Below are positions 12,691 through 25,204 of a DNA stretch of 64,000 nt, one piece after another (position 1 is the first letter of the stretch; every line of letters begins with the position of its first letter). Made by a program: the position numbers and the translations under genes. Under the pieces are notes generated by a model. That model was not told the origin of the DNA, ran no database searches, and saw nothing but the letters and a program-made list of their open reading frames with translations. Source of the stretch: Prochilodus magdalenae (Eukaryota; Chordata; Actinopteri; Characiformes; Prochilodontidae); the NCBI GenBank assembly GCA_024036415.1, contig JAMWET010001663.1, positions 530,001 through 594,000 of the forward strand, given 5' to 3'.

Positions 12691-12786
12691 ACAAGCTGAA
12701 TGTTCACCCTACTGGAAGAAGGTAAATATACTATAAACCTACTATAATACTATACTATATATACTGTATATACTATACTATATAAG

Positions 12787-12995
12787 ATAATGGCTGGCTA
12801 AACGGAGGGACTGCATGTGGGCGTCGCCAAAGACCATAGTGTGAAGGAAGTATCTAAATCTGAAGGTGTATGGAAGTGTATGGTAATACGGGTCTACCAG
12901 CAGTGGATAAAATCCCAGTCTACAGGGAATTCTCCTCAGAATTGTACCAGGGTAGGCATCCACCAAATCTGGACCAACTGCACAATTCAAAGTCT
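12787..12995 (+). mobile_element. Tc1-like dispersed family fragment
   Basis: It spans ctggctaaacggagggactg to ccaccaaatctggaccaact. One frame gives KDHSVKEVSKSEGV and VIRVYQQWIKSQ, the helix-turn-helix region also seen at 9015-9180. Confidence 0.7.
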
Positions 12996-15304
12996 GTCAA
13001 TCAGTGCTATAAAAGACAACGGGACGTTCATAGTGCTAAACAACATGCCCAGAACATGGAACATTAATACGTCAGATGTTTTTAAAATTATTAAAAATGA
13101 TATAGGGCTTCTAAACACTGTGTAGACATATAAACTCCACCCTTAAACATGCACACATTGGTCTTTATCACGCTCAGTATATTTTTAGCAGCTGCAGATA
13201 ATAATCCTGAAAGTTGGGAATGCCGGAAAGCCAGGTAATTTCAAAGTGGCTGCTGACCAGACAGCTTTAAAGTGTGTAACTGCATAGTCTGACTGAAAGC
13301 CGTCTGCAGCCCTATAGGGAAACCACAGCGGACAAGGCTGAGTGCAGAATGAACATAGATTGGATTTTCAAGCTACTTAAAGCGGAGGTGAAAATGGAGG
13401 AAAAGCCTTCTCTAGAGAGAGAGAGAGAGAGAAGTCTCACCTGGAGCTTTTTGCTGAAATAGTTAGACAGTTATATGAAGTGAAAAGGTCGCCATGTTCA
13501 TTGACGACTTCAAAGAAATAATGCAATATGTATTAGACTGGATTTTTTGATCGTCTAAGTCCGGTTGGTGTCGGAGCTGGTCTGTTTCCTCAGCGTGTGC
13601 CGCTCTCCCAGTAGGTGTTAAACAGGACATTTCCCTATATGACACATAGCTTTCCAGGTACATCTCTATCTGCCACAGTTTAACAGTACTGCCAATTACA
13701 AAAGACCTTAATCTTTTGATGTGGACACCGGGAGCATCGGGAATGGGAAACAGGCCTGTGTGACAGAATCGAAGAACAGCATGTATGATCAGCATGTGGG
13801 CTCACTTCACTCCTTGGTCGTTTGGACATGTTACACTTTTAAGCACACATAAACCAAAAGAAAGCACAGATTTGGCCATTATGTAGTAAGGTAAAAAGAG
13901 ACTTGACTTTGAAATAAAAAATCCCCCAGTAGAACATTACTTACCCATTTAACTTCCTGGTCCATTTTTGTGGAGCACATTTTGAGTCACTTTAGCTTAA
14001 AAAAGAAGCTGTTGCACTTAACTCAACCTGATTGTGCCATCTCTACCAATCGGTAGAGGTGTGTTAAGCTAAATCTCTCCACACATGTGGATTGTTTTTG
14101 GTGGAATTTTTGAAGGTACACTTTTTATATCAGTGTATTATAGTTTCAGAGGATTTAATGAACAGAATTAAGTAACTTTATACAACAAAAAGAAGTATAA
14201 CAAGTCTAATTATGTAATATATAAAACATGCATAACCAAACGTTTGAATAGTCTTTTATGCTAAAGGTCTCTATGCTATGCTAGAGAAGTTAAACCTGGC
14301 CATGTGCTCTATTACTATTATTATTTCTCCAAACAAACAAACAAAACATTTGTTTTGAAAAAGAGCTGGTAAGAATGGTAAAGGCTTAAGTTCAGTAACC
14401 AGTTACATTTACTTTCTTCCTGTCCAAACCTTGGGAACGCCCTATGACACCCCAATGACCCCAGAGAGGTCAGGACCCATCCGATGAACAGCTTTTCTCT
14501 TCTCTTCAGTTGTTGCCTATTACTATTACTGCCTATAATAACTGACCATCCTATTACAGCCCATAGTGACTGACCATATGCTACGGTTGCAGCAGATGAA
14601 GGCCAGGTAGAAAAGCGCAGGTGTTCCTTTAAAGCTCATCCAAAAGGAAGAGACACTAAGGGGAAACGTTGGTCACCATTTACAGGCATGAAGAGGACAG
14701 ACCTCGGAGTAATGCTCCTGTCTGGTGTTGACTGGCAGCTGCGGTATTATTTCTGCTCTCTCTGATATTGGCACTAATACGTGAGGAAACGGAGACAGCG
14801 AGGCCTTGGACAGAATATCAGCCTCTCAGTGTGTTGTATCAGAGATGCAGGCTGACGAGCAGGCAGCGGAGAGACGACATGCTTTTAAGTCATTAAAAGT
14901 TACTGGGCACAGACAGATGGAGGAGCTGTTCCTCTGCGTGTTTGTGCTCTGTGCCATTCCCGTCTTTGTTGTCAGCAGCAGGAAGTTTTAACAAGAGCGC
15001 TGCTTCTGTGGTGTTGGGGCTGGTGGGCGTGCGACCGCTGAGAGGTAAGGGGCGAAAACAGGCTCATTAAAATAGTGGATAGTACATAAAGCACTCCCCA
15101 CAACCGATCCGACCGCAAATCACCCTTGCTTTGGTCACTCACTCACACTGCCTGGCCAACGAGCACAACCAGCAAGGCCAAACACAGTCCCGCAGCTGCT
15201 CCGCATCACCTCCAACACAAGACGTTCTGACCTCTGCTGCGACTAGACAAATGCAAAAGCCACCGCACTGCGGTCAGTTCATACCAGCTCTCCACACGCG
15301 GGGA
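12996..15304. other. No gene seen
   Basis: The composition looks unique and AT-rich. A short (GA)n lies at 13412-13431. A perfect small stem, ctctacc/ggtagag around aatc, sits at 14040-14057. No exon pattern was recognised. Confidence 0.4.
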
Positions 15305-15645
15305 AAGTTTGGAAAACAGAATAAAGAACATAATCAAAGAAAAGTACAGAGAAGAGAAAGTAAAAGTGAAGAGAAAAGAAAGAAAAGGAGAGGATGTAAG
15401 AGAAGATGAAGCTGATAAAGTAAGAGAACAAAGAAGAGGGCAATGAGAAGAGAAAAGAGGAAATGAAGATAAGAAGAAATGAGAGAAAGTAAAAAAAATA
15501 AGAGAAGAAAAATTAGATATGCAATATAAGAATATAATAAGGAATACAAGAACAGAGCAAACGGAAGAGTGGCAGAATGAAAATACAAAATAAGAAGGAG
15601 AAGAGAAAAAGGAGACATATGAGAACAAAGTAAACAGAAGAGAGG
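15305..15645. repeat. Polypurine tract 1 (AG-rich plus strand)
   Basis: The plus strand is almost all A and G, built of degenerate gaaaagaga words. Long apparent frames here, rich in Ser, Leu and Phe on minus or Arg, Glu and Lys on plus, are artefacts of composition. Confidence 0.85.
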
Positions 15646-15911
15646 AATATATCGTCGCTGTCCAAAGAAAAACAGGTATCTCCAAAATGGCAACTTTACA
15701 GGAGAGGCAAAAACCTGATTCAATTTGAATGAAAGTCAATGGAGCCAAATGTCTTTCAAAGTCATTTTGGGCCGTTTCTGTTGGTCCATACCTCATGAAA
15801 TTTCTACACAGTGTGAACATCATATCATGTGATCAAATGAGGCATTAAAGTAAAAATCAACAAAAATGGAGATACATGTTTTTCATTGGACAGCAATGAT
15901 ATAAGAATATA

Positions 15912-16549
15912 ATAAAATTAGAAGAGAAGAAAAGAGACGAGAAGATAAAGTAAGAGAAGATGAGAGAAAGCAAGAGAAAATAACAGAAGAGAAGAAAAGA
16001 AAAAAGAAGAAAAACAAGAGAAGATGAGATGAGAAAGGAGGATAGAAGAGAAAATAAGAGGAGAGAAGAACATGGAAGAAGAGGAGAAGAAGAAAAACAA
16101 GAGAAGAAGAGAGAAAATGAGAGAAAAGAAAAGAGAAGAGGAGAGAACGCAAGAGAAAATAACAGAAGAGAAGGAAAGAAAAGAGAAGAAAAACAAGAAG
16201 AGAAGATGAGAACATGGGGGAGAACATGGAAGAATGACCAAAGAGAAGAAAAGAGAAGAAGAAAAACAAGAGGAGAAGAGAGAAAATGAGACAAGAAAGA
16301 ATGAGAGAAGAGAAGAGGAGAGAAGAGAAGAGAAGAGAAGAGGAGAGGAGAGACGAGACGAGACGAGACGAGACGAGACGAGACGAGGAGAGGAAAGGAA
16401 AGGAAAGGAAAGGAAAGGAAAGGAAAGGAAAGGAGAGGAGAGGAGAGAACATGGAAGAAGATGAGAGGAGAGGAAAGGAGAGGAGAGGAGAGGGGAGATC
16501 ATGGGAGAGGAGAGGAGAGGAGAGGAGAGGAGAGGAGAGGAGAGGAGTG
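15912..16549. repeat. Polypurine tract 2 with pentanucleotide arrays
   Basis: The plus strand is nearly pure purine. Inside are a (gagac)n array at about 16350-16385, an (aaagg)n array at about 16391-16435 and a (gagga)n array at about 16500-16547. Strand asymmetry over this length favours triplex (H-DNA) structure. Confidence 0.9.
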
Positions 16550-17820
16550 AGGCCCTCTGGGATTCCTGTCACGCTCCTTGTCAGGAATGATTGGGACAAA
16601 TCGCTCAAAAGGAAATCCCATTTTCCGGCATGTTGTGGTGATGGTGCAGGCTAACATGCGGTTTCAGGCGATGAGTTCCTCGATCACTCACTTCTCCTCC
16701 AAGACAATCAGCCTGTACTTGCATCACTCCTCTGCCCGTATAAGTGAGACTGTGCTGGGTTGAAGTGTGCCTCCTCTGCTGCGGCCTGTTCCTGCTCCTC
16801 CTCTCTTTATTCAGCGACGGTGTTTCCTTCCTCTCCAGGGTCTGAGTGTTTCTGTTTATCTCTGGAGAGAACTGCTATTTTCTGGATGTGGGTTAGCAGT
16901 TAATCCGTCAGGATGGTTAGGGAGGGCCAGTGTCTCCCCCCTGAATCTCTTTCACGCTGTCAGAGCCTCCATCTATCAGGCAGCGGCGAGCTTTAAACGG
17001 CCCTGATTAAGGAGCGTGACCAAACACCTCCTCCCTCCATCCCCGAGCAAGCGCAACATGCTTTTAGCAGAGTATCCGTGATGGATAAACACCTTTCCGG
17101 GGAAGAAAAATGATCTGGTTAGAAGCTGACTGATGCTCTTTCGCGTTCCCTGTCTTTTTCTCCTGGTGCCTGATTGTCCCAGGTCAATCTCCTGAACGTC
17201 TGGCACGGTTCCACGGACTTGCCAACCCTGTAGGAGCTTCGCTTTCTCATTACAGAGCCCCCGTCTGCGCCATGGCTCCGTGACAGCACCTGGCCGAGGG
17301 ACGAGTGCTGAGTGGTACACTGCCGAGGACATCAAGTTTCGAATTTATGTGCTGCAAAGACTAATCATTAAAGAGGCCTTGTGGATGAATCAAGAGAGAG
17401 CGCTGATGGGGAGCTATTAGAGCTTGAAATATTGGACCGGGCCTGACGGGCCCACTTGTTAACATCTGATTCATTTGTGCTTAAAGCGGAATTCCGCAGA
17501 TTCCTGAATGTTTCAATCTCTAAGAGTCAGTTAGAGTAGTTTAATGTGGAATGACACCATTCCTGTCACAGTGGTGGTGATAGGAACCAGCTGTCCCCAT
17601 TAGAGAAACACAAACCTAGCCATGTTAATACCACTGCTTGGTACTGTACCGTACTTCATAAGGGAATGTATTTGAAACCACACACTACTATACCGCACAC
17701 TGCATACTACAGCAGTATGTACTACATACTCCATACTGCCCCCTGTGTGTGGTATGCAGTACAGTAACAAGTTCTGACCTACAGTGTAGTATACTAATAC
17801 AGTCACATAACCAGTTACCT
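16550..17820. other. No gene seen
   Basis: It appears unique to about 17560. From 17620 to 17790 there are repeated tatactgcatactac-type words of the kind found in some fish MITEs. No coding exon was recognised. Confidence 0.4.
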
Positions 17821-18530
17821 CACATTTACCTCAAAGCTGTTATTACTGTAACCACTGTTTAGAGCTAGCTGCTGCTAACGCTGCTCAGTTCACCTGAGCT
17901 ACGGTTAGCCTAGCTGTTAGCTACCCTCGGCTATTTCACTCTAAAACTGATCCTCCAAAGGGAGTTCATCTTTTATTAATCTTCAGACCTGTATATTTAA
18001 CTTTCTGAGGCTCATTCTGATGAACACACACCCCACTACAATTACTACACCCACATTTACCTCAGAGCTGTTATTACTGTATCCACTGTTTAGAGCTAGC
18101 TGCTGCTAACACTGCTCAGTTCACCTGAAATACGGTTAGCCTAGCTGTTAGCTCCCCTCGGCTATTTCACTCTAAAACTGATCCTCTAAAGCGAGTTCAT
18201 CTTTTATTAATCTTCAGACCTGTATATTTAATTTTCTGAGACTCATTCTGATGAACACACACCCCACTACAATCACTACACCCACATTTACCTCAGAGCT
18301 GTTATTACCGTATCCACTGTTTAGAGCTAGCTGCTGCTAACACTGCTCAGTTCACCTGAGATACGGTTAGCCTAGCTGTTAGCTCCCCTCGGCTATTTCA
18401 CTCTAAAACTGATCCTCTAAAGGGAGTTCATCTTTTATTAATCTTCAGACCTGTATATTTTAACTTTCTGAGGCTCATTCTGATAAAAACACACCCCACT
18501 ACAGTCACTACACCCACAGTTATACTCAGA
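17821..18530. repeat. 231-bp tandem triplication
   Basis: Three copies start at 17821, 18052 and 18283, each with cacatttacctca, agctagctgctgctaac, gttagcctagctgttag and cttcagacctgtatattt. The copies look highly similar, which suggests a fairly recent event. Confidence 0.9.
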
Positions 18531-19430
18531 ATGGGCTTTGTTTTGCTCCCCAGTGTTACAGGCCACCATTTTCTTGGGCCGTAGTTCATGCAGTACACAT
18601 GAAGATACATGAAGATAGCTTCCCTGTATACTGGAAACTCTGACTGGAGTAGAATACCATCTGGGTATCTTCAGTGCACTACAGATCTACAGTTTGGTCG
18701 CATACTACATACTGGTTAGCATGCTACCAACCTACCTAGCTATTGAGTGTTTTGACTGACCACAGATGTGCTACGTTCTTCCACACTTAATTTCTCCACA
18801 GATGTTTATGTACAAAGACGCCTCATCATAAAAAGTGGGGAAAGAGGAAGCGGTGGTTACCACCACACTGCTGAGAACAGGAACCAAATGCTGGTAGGAA
18901 CTAAAAGCTCAGGGAGCAGGAGCTGGGGAGCTCGGGCCCCCGTGACTGATCTGAGGAATCTGTTGGAGCCAGTCGTTTACACTGCCGCTTCTACGTGTCA
19001 AAATCAATTTGCATTAAATTCAGAAAATCTCAACTCTATTTGTTGCTTGCCTAAATCGCTGCTACAAAAATCGAGTACTCCCATAGGAGATGACTGGTTG
19101 CTTGCCGCTCTGTCGCCTACTAGTATTAACTCAGGGTAGAAGATGCCATTGCTCCGCTATCTAATTTTGGCAGAGGTCCAAGTGCATATATAATCAAGGC
19201 TCCTTCAGTGAGCCCTTGGGTAAGTTTGTCCATGAAACTGCATGCAGGAGAATAAAGCTATTCTCCAGACAGCAACACTGGAACCCTGGTTCATAAAAGA
19301 AGGATTGATTCTTCAGCCAGACGCCTCATAAGCGAGTCTATTTGATAGTTCTTTAAAGAGAATTGCACTCGTTTTTCTGCATGATTCAATCAAGGAGATG
19401 TAAACAAAGTCATTCTGAGTGTTTGAAGTT
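18531..19430. other. No gene seen
   Basis: There is a reading frame of 123 codons at 18768-19139, but it has no recognisable domain and no intron or start context to support it. The region is otherwise unremarkable. Confidence 0.4.
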
Positions 19431-19436
19431 AAAAGG

Positions 19437-19792
19437 GCCAGTGGTGGTGATAGGGACCAGGGGTCATGACGTCTATAATGCCTATGGTATATAACATTTT
19501 ATTCACAAATAATCTGAAATGTCCAGTGAACATGTCTTCTATGTAATGTAGATAATGGTAAAAGATGCATCCTTTGGATACTATTACAGATACAGTGGCC
19601 TGCATGTGCAGTCTAATCCATAACAAAATACATTTTAGTTCAAAGACAAAACATGACATAAACATAAAACATCTGTTTTGGGCATCAGGCAGCATATTCA
19701 CAGCATACAACTGTTTTGGGTGACGTCTTTGTGAGAGAGCCTTCAGAGACATTAAACACAGATGTCTGGTTTCCATCACCACCACTGTGATA
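19437..19792. mobile_element. MITE with gtggtggtgat terminal inverted repeats
   Basis: The left end is ccagtggtggtgatagggac; the right end, ccatcaccaccactg, is its inverse. The element is about 355 bp with no coding capacity. Related single ends (gtggtggtgataggaacca) occur at 17572 and 56391. Confidence 0.6.
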
Positions 19793-19989
19793 AACTCTAA
19801 CTCAACAAGTTTGTCTATGATGTAGCGTTTCGCATCAAGCCACTCAGAATGACATTGTTTACTTTATAACAATTTAATTCTGTGGAGAGTTTGGGTGACA
19901 GCTGTTACTGTTGGGAGGTAACTCAACAATATTCCCAGGATAAAGCTGGTTTTGTTTGGACTTCTGGCTCTGGAAGGTAATGGTTGGAT

Positions 19990-21010
19990 TCACTCAGAAT
20001 TTTGTTGAAAAAAAAATGTTTTTGAGAAATTTCTGACTTTAGTCAGTGTCAGACATAATCTGTCATGCTGCAGTCTGATTTGGGCAGATATTTTGTGGAA
20101 CATTTATCTAGGACAGAATGTTGGGAGAGTGTCTGACTTGGATTGGAAATTTGGATTGTAAACAATTGGAAAGTGTGTTTGAAATTTGATTGATGTAGAC
20201 AGAAATTTGTTGGGAAACGGAAGGATAATTTTTTCAGATTACAGTTGAATTTTCTGGGAAATTGTCCGATTATGGACTGGAATTTTGGACTCAGAATTTG
20301 TTTGGCAAACTGTCTGATTTGAATACAGGTTGAGCTGAATCTGCAGGTGTGTGGAAGCGTACAGTCATGCGGGTCTACCAGCAGTGGCTAAAATCCCAGT
20401 CTACAGGGAATTCTCTTTGGAATTGTGCCAGGGAAGGCATCCACCAAATCTGGCCCAACTGCGCAGGTCTTTGTTGCATGAGTGTCTGAACATTGATGTG
20501 GCCTACATACAGAAAGCACCAGTTATTGGTGCCCGTGGAGGTGTTACATGCTATTAGGTACAGGCACAGACATTTCAGACACGGGGGACTCGATTTGAGC
20601 TTACAAATCTGGTCCTCCATGATCACCTCTGTCACACCTGTGCTTTACTCTATCAAGGCTAACCCTACATTTACAGTAGCAGGTGACAAGTCATTTACAT
20701 TCCTTCCAAGTTTGTGTCTTGTGGGTGTGTTCCAGGTCACTCATGTTGCCACGTATGGGCATATACAAGGTCTAGGATTTTGGACTTGGACTTGGTCAGA
20801 ATTTGTTTGGCAAACTGTCTGATTTGAATACATGTTGAGAAAATAGTTTGATTTAGACTAAATCTGTTTGGAAAATTGATGCAGACAGAATTTTGTGGAT
20901 TTTGTCGAATTAGGACAGAATTTTGTTAGCAAAGTGTCTGATTGGACAGGTCTATGTTGTAAAACTATGATGCAGACAGAATTTGGAAAAACAGTGCGAT
21001 TAAGATTTTG
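19990..21010. repeat. Degenerate array of gacagaattttgt words (plus orientation)
   Basis: Motifs such as gacagaattttgttg, aaactgtctgattt and ttgtttgg recur at irregular spacing, roughly every 25-50 bases. The same words are found inverted at 22090-23300. A Tc1-like family fragment interrupts it at 20333-20560. Confidence 0.6.
20333..20565 (+). mobile_element. Tc1-like dispersed family fragment
   Basis: It runs from gctgaatctgcaggtgtgtgg to ggaggtgttacatgctattag, the 3' half of the family including its probable right end. Confidence 0.7.
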
Positions 21011-22089
21011 TCTTGCTTTAGTTGAGTTTTTAAAAATTCACTTTTAAATCGATTAAGATATTGATATTTTTGGCTACAGTTTTTTGAGGAGAGATGTTCT
21101 AAATTCATGTTTGAGCACTTGGAAACCTCATATGTTTTTTTCTAGTGTTGTGTTTTCAACCCACATGGCAAACAAAATCATAAAGCGAGAGATTTACATA
21201 TTCCTCCCTCCCCCTGGGTTTTATGGATTAGTTCTCCTCCACAAGTGTCAGGATGTGTTTTCCTTTGAGTGTTGACATGGCTTGCGTAGATTCTAGTTTG
21301 GGTGTCTGTGGTTCTTTGTGAGTTCCAATGAGCTCTCTTGTGTTTGTTAGAAATTAAAGCAATGAATCAACCGAAAATCTTTGGTTCATCTTTTGGTTGA
21401 CCATTGCCACACCTTTCACCCCTTAACCTCAGTCCTCAATTCATGCCTGGTGCCCAAACTTAACGTCCTTAATTTTGCACTGGAGCTACAAAGCTAACGT
21501 CATAAACAAGTAATGGGAGCTTTGGAGCCAAGGTAACCCAGGTAACCCAGATTGAAATGCTGAAGCCTAGCCTACCATGAGTTTGGTGTGACTTAGTTCA
21601 TCAGTGTATGTCTATATGACTTCTCCTGTCTGTCATTCAAAGATCAGAGGTCTATGTGCAGATCAATGGGTCTTCTGGTGGGCTATGGTGCTGCATATGC
21701 CATCATTCTGTAATGCAGACGCAGGCAGCTCTAATGTGATTAAAGTTTGTTCACTCCAGTGGGCTGGGTGTGAGGAGAAGATGAATGAGGCCTACAGCAA
21801 GGCTTGCCTGCCAGTGCGTATATCACACACTCACCGTTTGTTCGCTTCCAAGCCCACATCTTGTATGTCTGTCATTCTGATTACCCTCATAAACATCCCC
21901 CTGCCAGGGCCGCAGCCGTGGGAATGCCATTTATTCACACAGAACAAGCCTATGGGACATAATGTTGTAGGCAACTACTCACATTTCAGCTTTAATCAGG
22001 CGTGAACACTTGGTCTCAACCCAAATATAACCCGGGAACATTCTGTCCAAGCCTGACCCTATCCACAGTGTACGATCCAAAACCTGAGT
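21011..22089. other. No gene seen
   Basis: The sequence appears unique, with short frames only. No RNA gene or exon was recognised. Confidence 0.4.
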
Positions 22090-23300
22090 GTAGCCCCCAA
22101 AATTTCTGTTAAAACTGCAGCGTAACAAAATTCAGCTTGAATCTAACTGCATGCCAACAAAATTTTATTTGAGCCTGACAAAATATCGGTAGTTTGAAAA
22201 ATGCATGAACTTGATAGAATCTTGAATGCATCAAAAATCTAACTGCTTGAACTGTATCCAGACAAAAACTTCACAGGTTTCGGTAACAGGTGACTCATTT
22301 TTGGTCTGTTGAGATTATTTCTAAGATGATACGTTAACAGGAGTAGGAAACAACATACGTCTCGTATGTAGGCACCATCAGCGAACTAGTTGTAAAAAAC
22401 CCTGAATACATGCCCATAGGTGACCCTAGTGAACACTCCCTCTGCCTCCTCTGTATCGCATGTATAAAATCTCTTGAGAATACTTTGCTACATCTTGTAA
22501 CTTAAAAAACTTATAATTTGACTATAGACCAAAAAATTCTGTCTGAATTAAAATACTGCGCAAGAAAATTCTGCCTGAAAAAGACTATGGCCCAACAACA
22601 TCTTGCATGAATCTGACACTGGCCTGACAAAACCTGAATCTGACGAAAGCCCAACAAAATTCAGAATCTGCCTGTAGTCCAACAAAAATTTTATCTGAAT
22701 TAGACTACGGCCCAAAAACATTTTGTATGAATCCACCTTTGGCCTGACAAAACCCAGCCAGAGTCTGACTGTAGCCCAACTAAATTCTGAATCTGTCAGT
22801 AGCTGAGTCTAACTATGGGACAACAATATTTTGCTTGAATCTGACTTTGAGTCTGACTAAAGTCTGAGTCTGACTCAGCCTGAATCTGACTGTAGCTCAA
22901 CAAAATTTTAAATCAGACTGTAGCCTAACAAAGTTCTAAATCTGACTGTTGCCCAATAAAATTATTTCTGAATCTGACTGTGGCCCAACAAAGTTTTTGT
23001 CAAAATCAGACTACAGCCCAACAAAATTCTGTCTGAATCAGAATATGGTCCAACAACATTTCGCATGAATTTGACTTTAAATCTGTAGCCCAATAAAATT
23101 CTGTGTAAATCTGATTTTGGCCCAACAAAATTTGGTCTGAATCTGAAACCGACAAGACTAACAGAATTTCTGTATGAACTGTATGATTGTAGTCCATCTA
23201 AACTTGTCTGAATATGTGTGTAAGAGACAAGATTTTTTTTTTTATTTCTTGACTGTAACAACAAAACTCAATCAGAGTCTGACTGTATTTAAATAAAATT
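22090..23300. repeat. Degenerate array of ccaacaaaattctgtc words (inverse of 19990-21010)
   Basis: Words such as cccaacaaaattctgtctga and gaatctgactgtagccc recur irregularly. They are reverse complements of those in the upstream array, so the two regions form a loose, very large inverted pair. Confidence 0.65.
22268..22460. repeat. Dispersed repeat shared with 24393-24480 and 25500-25610
   Basis: The first about 85 bases (ggtttcggtaacaggtgact to gtaggaaacaacatac) are nearly identical to 24393-24480. The next part (accatcagcgaac, ccctctgcctc) matches 25517-25590. This copy therefore looks like a version lacking the middle. Confidence 0.6.
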
Positions 23301-24190
23301 AGATCAAAAGATTCGATTAGATTTAGATTAGATTAGATTTCACAAAATGCGACAAGATTTTGTGGTACTCTACTGTAGCCCAACGGTCCAAATCTTACTG
23401 AACCCCCCTGTAGCCTGAAAGAATTACCTCTGAGCTTATGGTTGGCCCTAGCCAACACAATTCTATTCCGACCCCTTGTTAGACTGTAGCACATTACTAA
23501 TGATGAGCTGTGCTCCTTTAGCATCAGTATTAAGCTTCTCCAGTAAACAAACAAAAAGCCATCCAGGTAATTAATTAGCTTGAATTCCATGTTAACACAT
23601 TTAGTCATCAGGCTTTGAATCGGACAACCCCCATTAGCTGCCAGTCTGTACTGATATGTTGTGCACAAACATGACATGGCCAGTCATGTCCTATCAGGGT
23701 TGGGCACATATTCCAAGCTCCAGCTCACTGTTATTCAGGTTAGGCATGGATGTTCAGAAGGTGTGGATGTCCAGAATAGCTCCTGAGAGGAGCTCTTGAG
23801 TGACAAAGGCCTGGAGGAGAAAGATTTTCCTTGTCCCTCTCCCACTCCCCTGCCATGAATTATTTACCCATATTGATTAGTGCATTATTGATGAGGGGAC
23901 AGCAAGGAGAAAATGGGGCTGAACCTGTGTACATTTTCTGAAAGGTCTTTGAAGAGCGCACGCTGAGTAGGGATGGAGATGAAACACTCATTCACAAATG
24001 GAACCTGAGTTCCTCTCACTGTGTTTTAGCTCGTGAGGGCCATAAATAACTCTGACCTCCTCCCCCACACCCATTTACTCTCTCGGGCCCTGTCTCTTCG
24101 CGTATTAAAGCTATAATCAGGATTTTTGTTTGGTTTCAGAAATTAGGTGTTAGGTTTAATGTTTAGGCTGCCGTCCATATTTCGGTTTCA
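23301..24190. other. No gene seen
   Basis: There is a short AT-rich run (gattagatttagattag) near 23310. The remainder looks unique, with no exon or RNA gene recognised. Confidence 0.4.
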
Positions 24191-24193
24191 TAT

Positions 24194-24390
24194 GAATCTG
24201 CAGGTGTATGGAAGCATATGGTCATACGGCTCTACCAGCAGTGGCCAAAATCCCAGTCTACGGGAATTCTCCTCAGGAGTGTGCAAGGAAAGGCATCCAC
24301 CAAATCTGGGCCAATTACACAATTCTGAACATTGATGTGGTCCATGTCAAATCCAGTCACAGCTGGTAGTGGTGCTCGTGGAGGTATTTC
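24194..24390 (+). mobile_element. Tc1-like dispersed family fragment
   Basis: It runs from gaatctgcaggtgtatggaa to ggtgctcgtggaggtatt, with a deletion around ccaattacacaattctgaac compared with other copies. Confidence 0.7.
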
Positions 24391-24640
24391 ACAGTCACAG
24401 GTTTCGGTAACAGGTGACTCGTTTTTGGTCTGTTGAGATTATTTCTAAGATGATACGTTAACAGGAGTAGGAAACAACATACTTCAAAATGTAAAGGAAG
24501 TAAGGTAATTTTTAATTATGACAAAAAAAAAAAAAACGCACACACACACAAAAAAGAGACACAAGGTTTTGCTCCAACAGTAGTGCTATTGCTTGATACG
24601 GCTACAACCAAATCAAATCACAGCTATTATTCATTATATA

Positions 24641-25173
24641 CAGGGGTTGGACAATGAAACTGAAACACCTGGTTTTAGACCACAATCATTTATTAGTATG
24701 GTGTAGGGCCTCCTTTTGCGGCCAGTACAGCGTCAGTTGGTCTTGGGAATGACATATACTGCGTCCTGCACAGTGGTCAGAGGGAGTTTAAGCCATTCTT
24801 CTTGCAGGATAATGGCCAGGTCACTACGTGATGCTGGTGGAGGTTCGTCCTTCTTGGTGGTATGCTGACATTACCCTGGATACCGTGCCTCTTGATACAT
24901 CACAAAGACTTGCTGTCTTGGTCACAGATGCGCCAGCAAGACGTGCACCAACAATCTGTCCTCTTTTGAACTCTGGTATGTCACCCATAATGTTGTGTGC
25001 ATTGCAGTATTTTGAGCAGAACTGTGCTCTTACCTGCTAACTGAACCTTCACACTCTGCTCTTACTGGTGCAATGTGCAATTAATGAAGATTGGCCACCA
25101 GGCTGGTCCAATTTAGCCATGAGACCTCCCACACTAAAATGACAGGTGTTTCAGTTTCATTGTCCAACCCCTG
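24641..25173. mobile_element. Tc1/mariner-type MITE with 32-bp terminal inverted repeats
   Basis: The left end caggggttggacaatgaaac is mirrored at the right by gtttcattgtccaacccctg, continuing inward with tgaaacacctg / caggtgtttca. It is flanked by TA on both sides, the target duplication of Tc1/mariner elements. At 533 bp it contains only a decayed coding remnant. Confidence 0.9.
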
Positions 25174-25204
25174 TAAATATACAGTATATATATATTGCGT
25201 AGCC

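Noticed and set aside
14040..14057. A small perfect stem (ctctacc/ggtagag) as an RNA or terminator
   Set aside because: Seven base pairs in isolation are expected by chance, and eukaryotic genes do not use such terminators.
15206..16654. Long open frames of 120-241 codons on both strands
   Set aside because: They are produced by the purine-rich strand (poly Arg/Glu/Lys or poly Ser/Leu/Phe) and have no domain or start context.
18768..19139. A 123-codon frame as a possible gene
   Set aside because: No recognisable domain, no splice partners and no bias beyond chance; left as unsupported.
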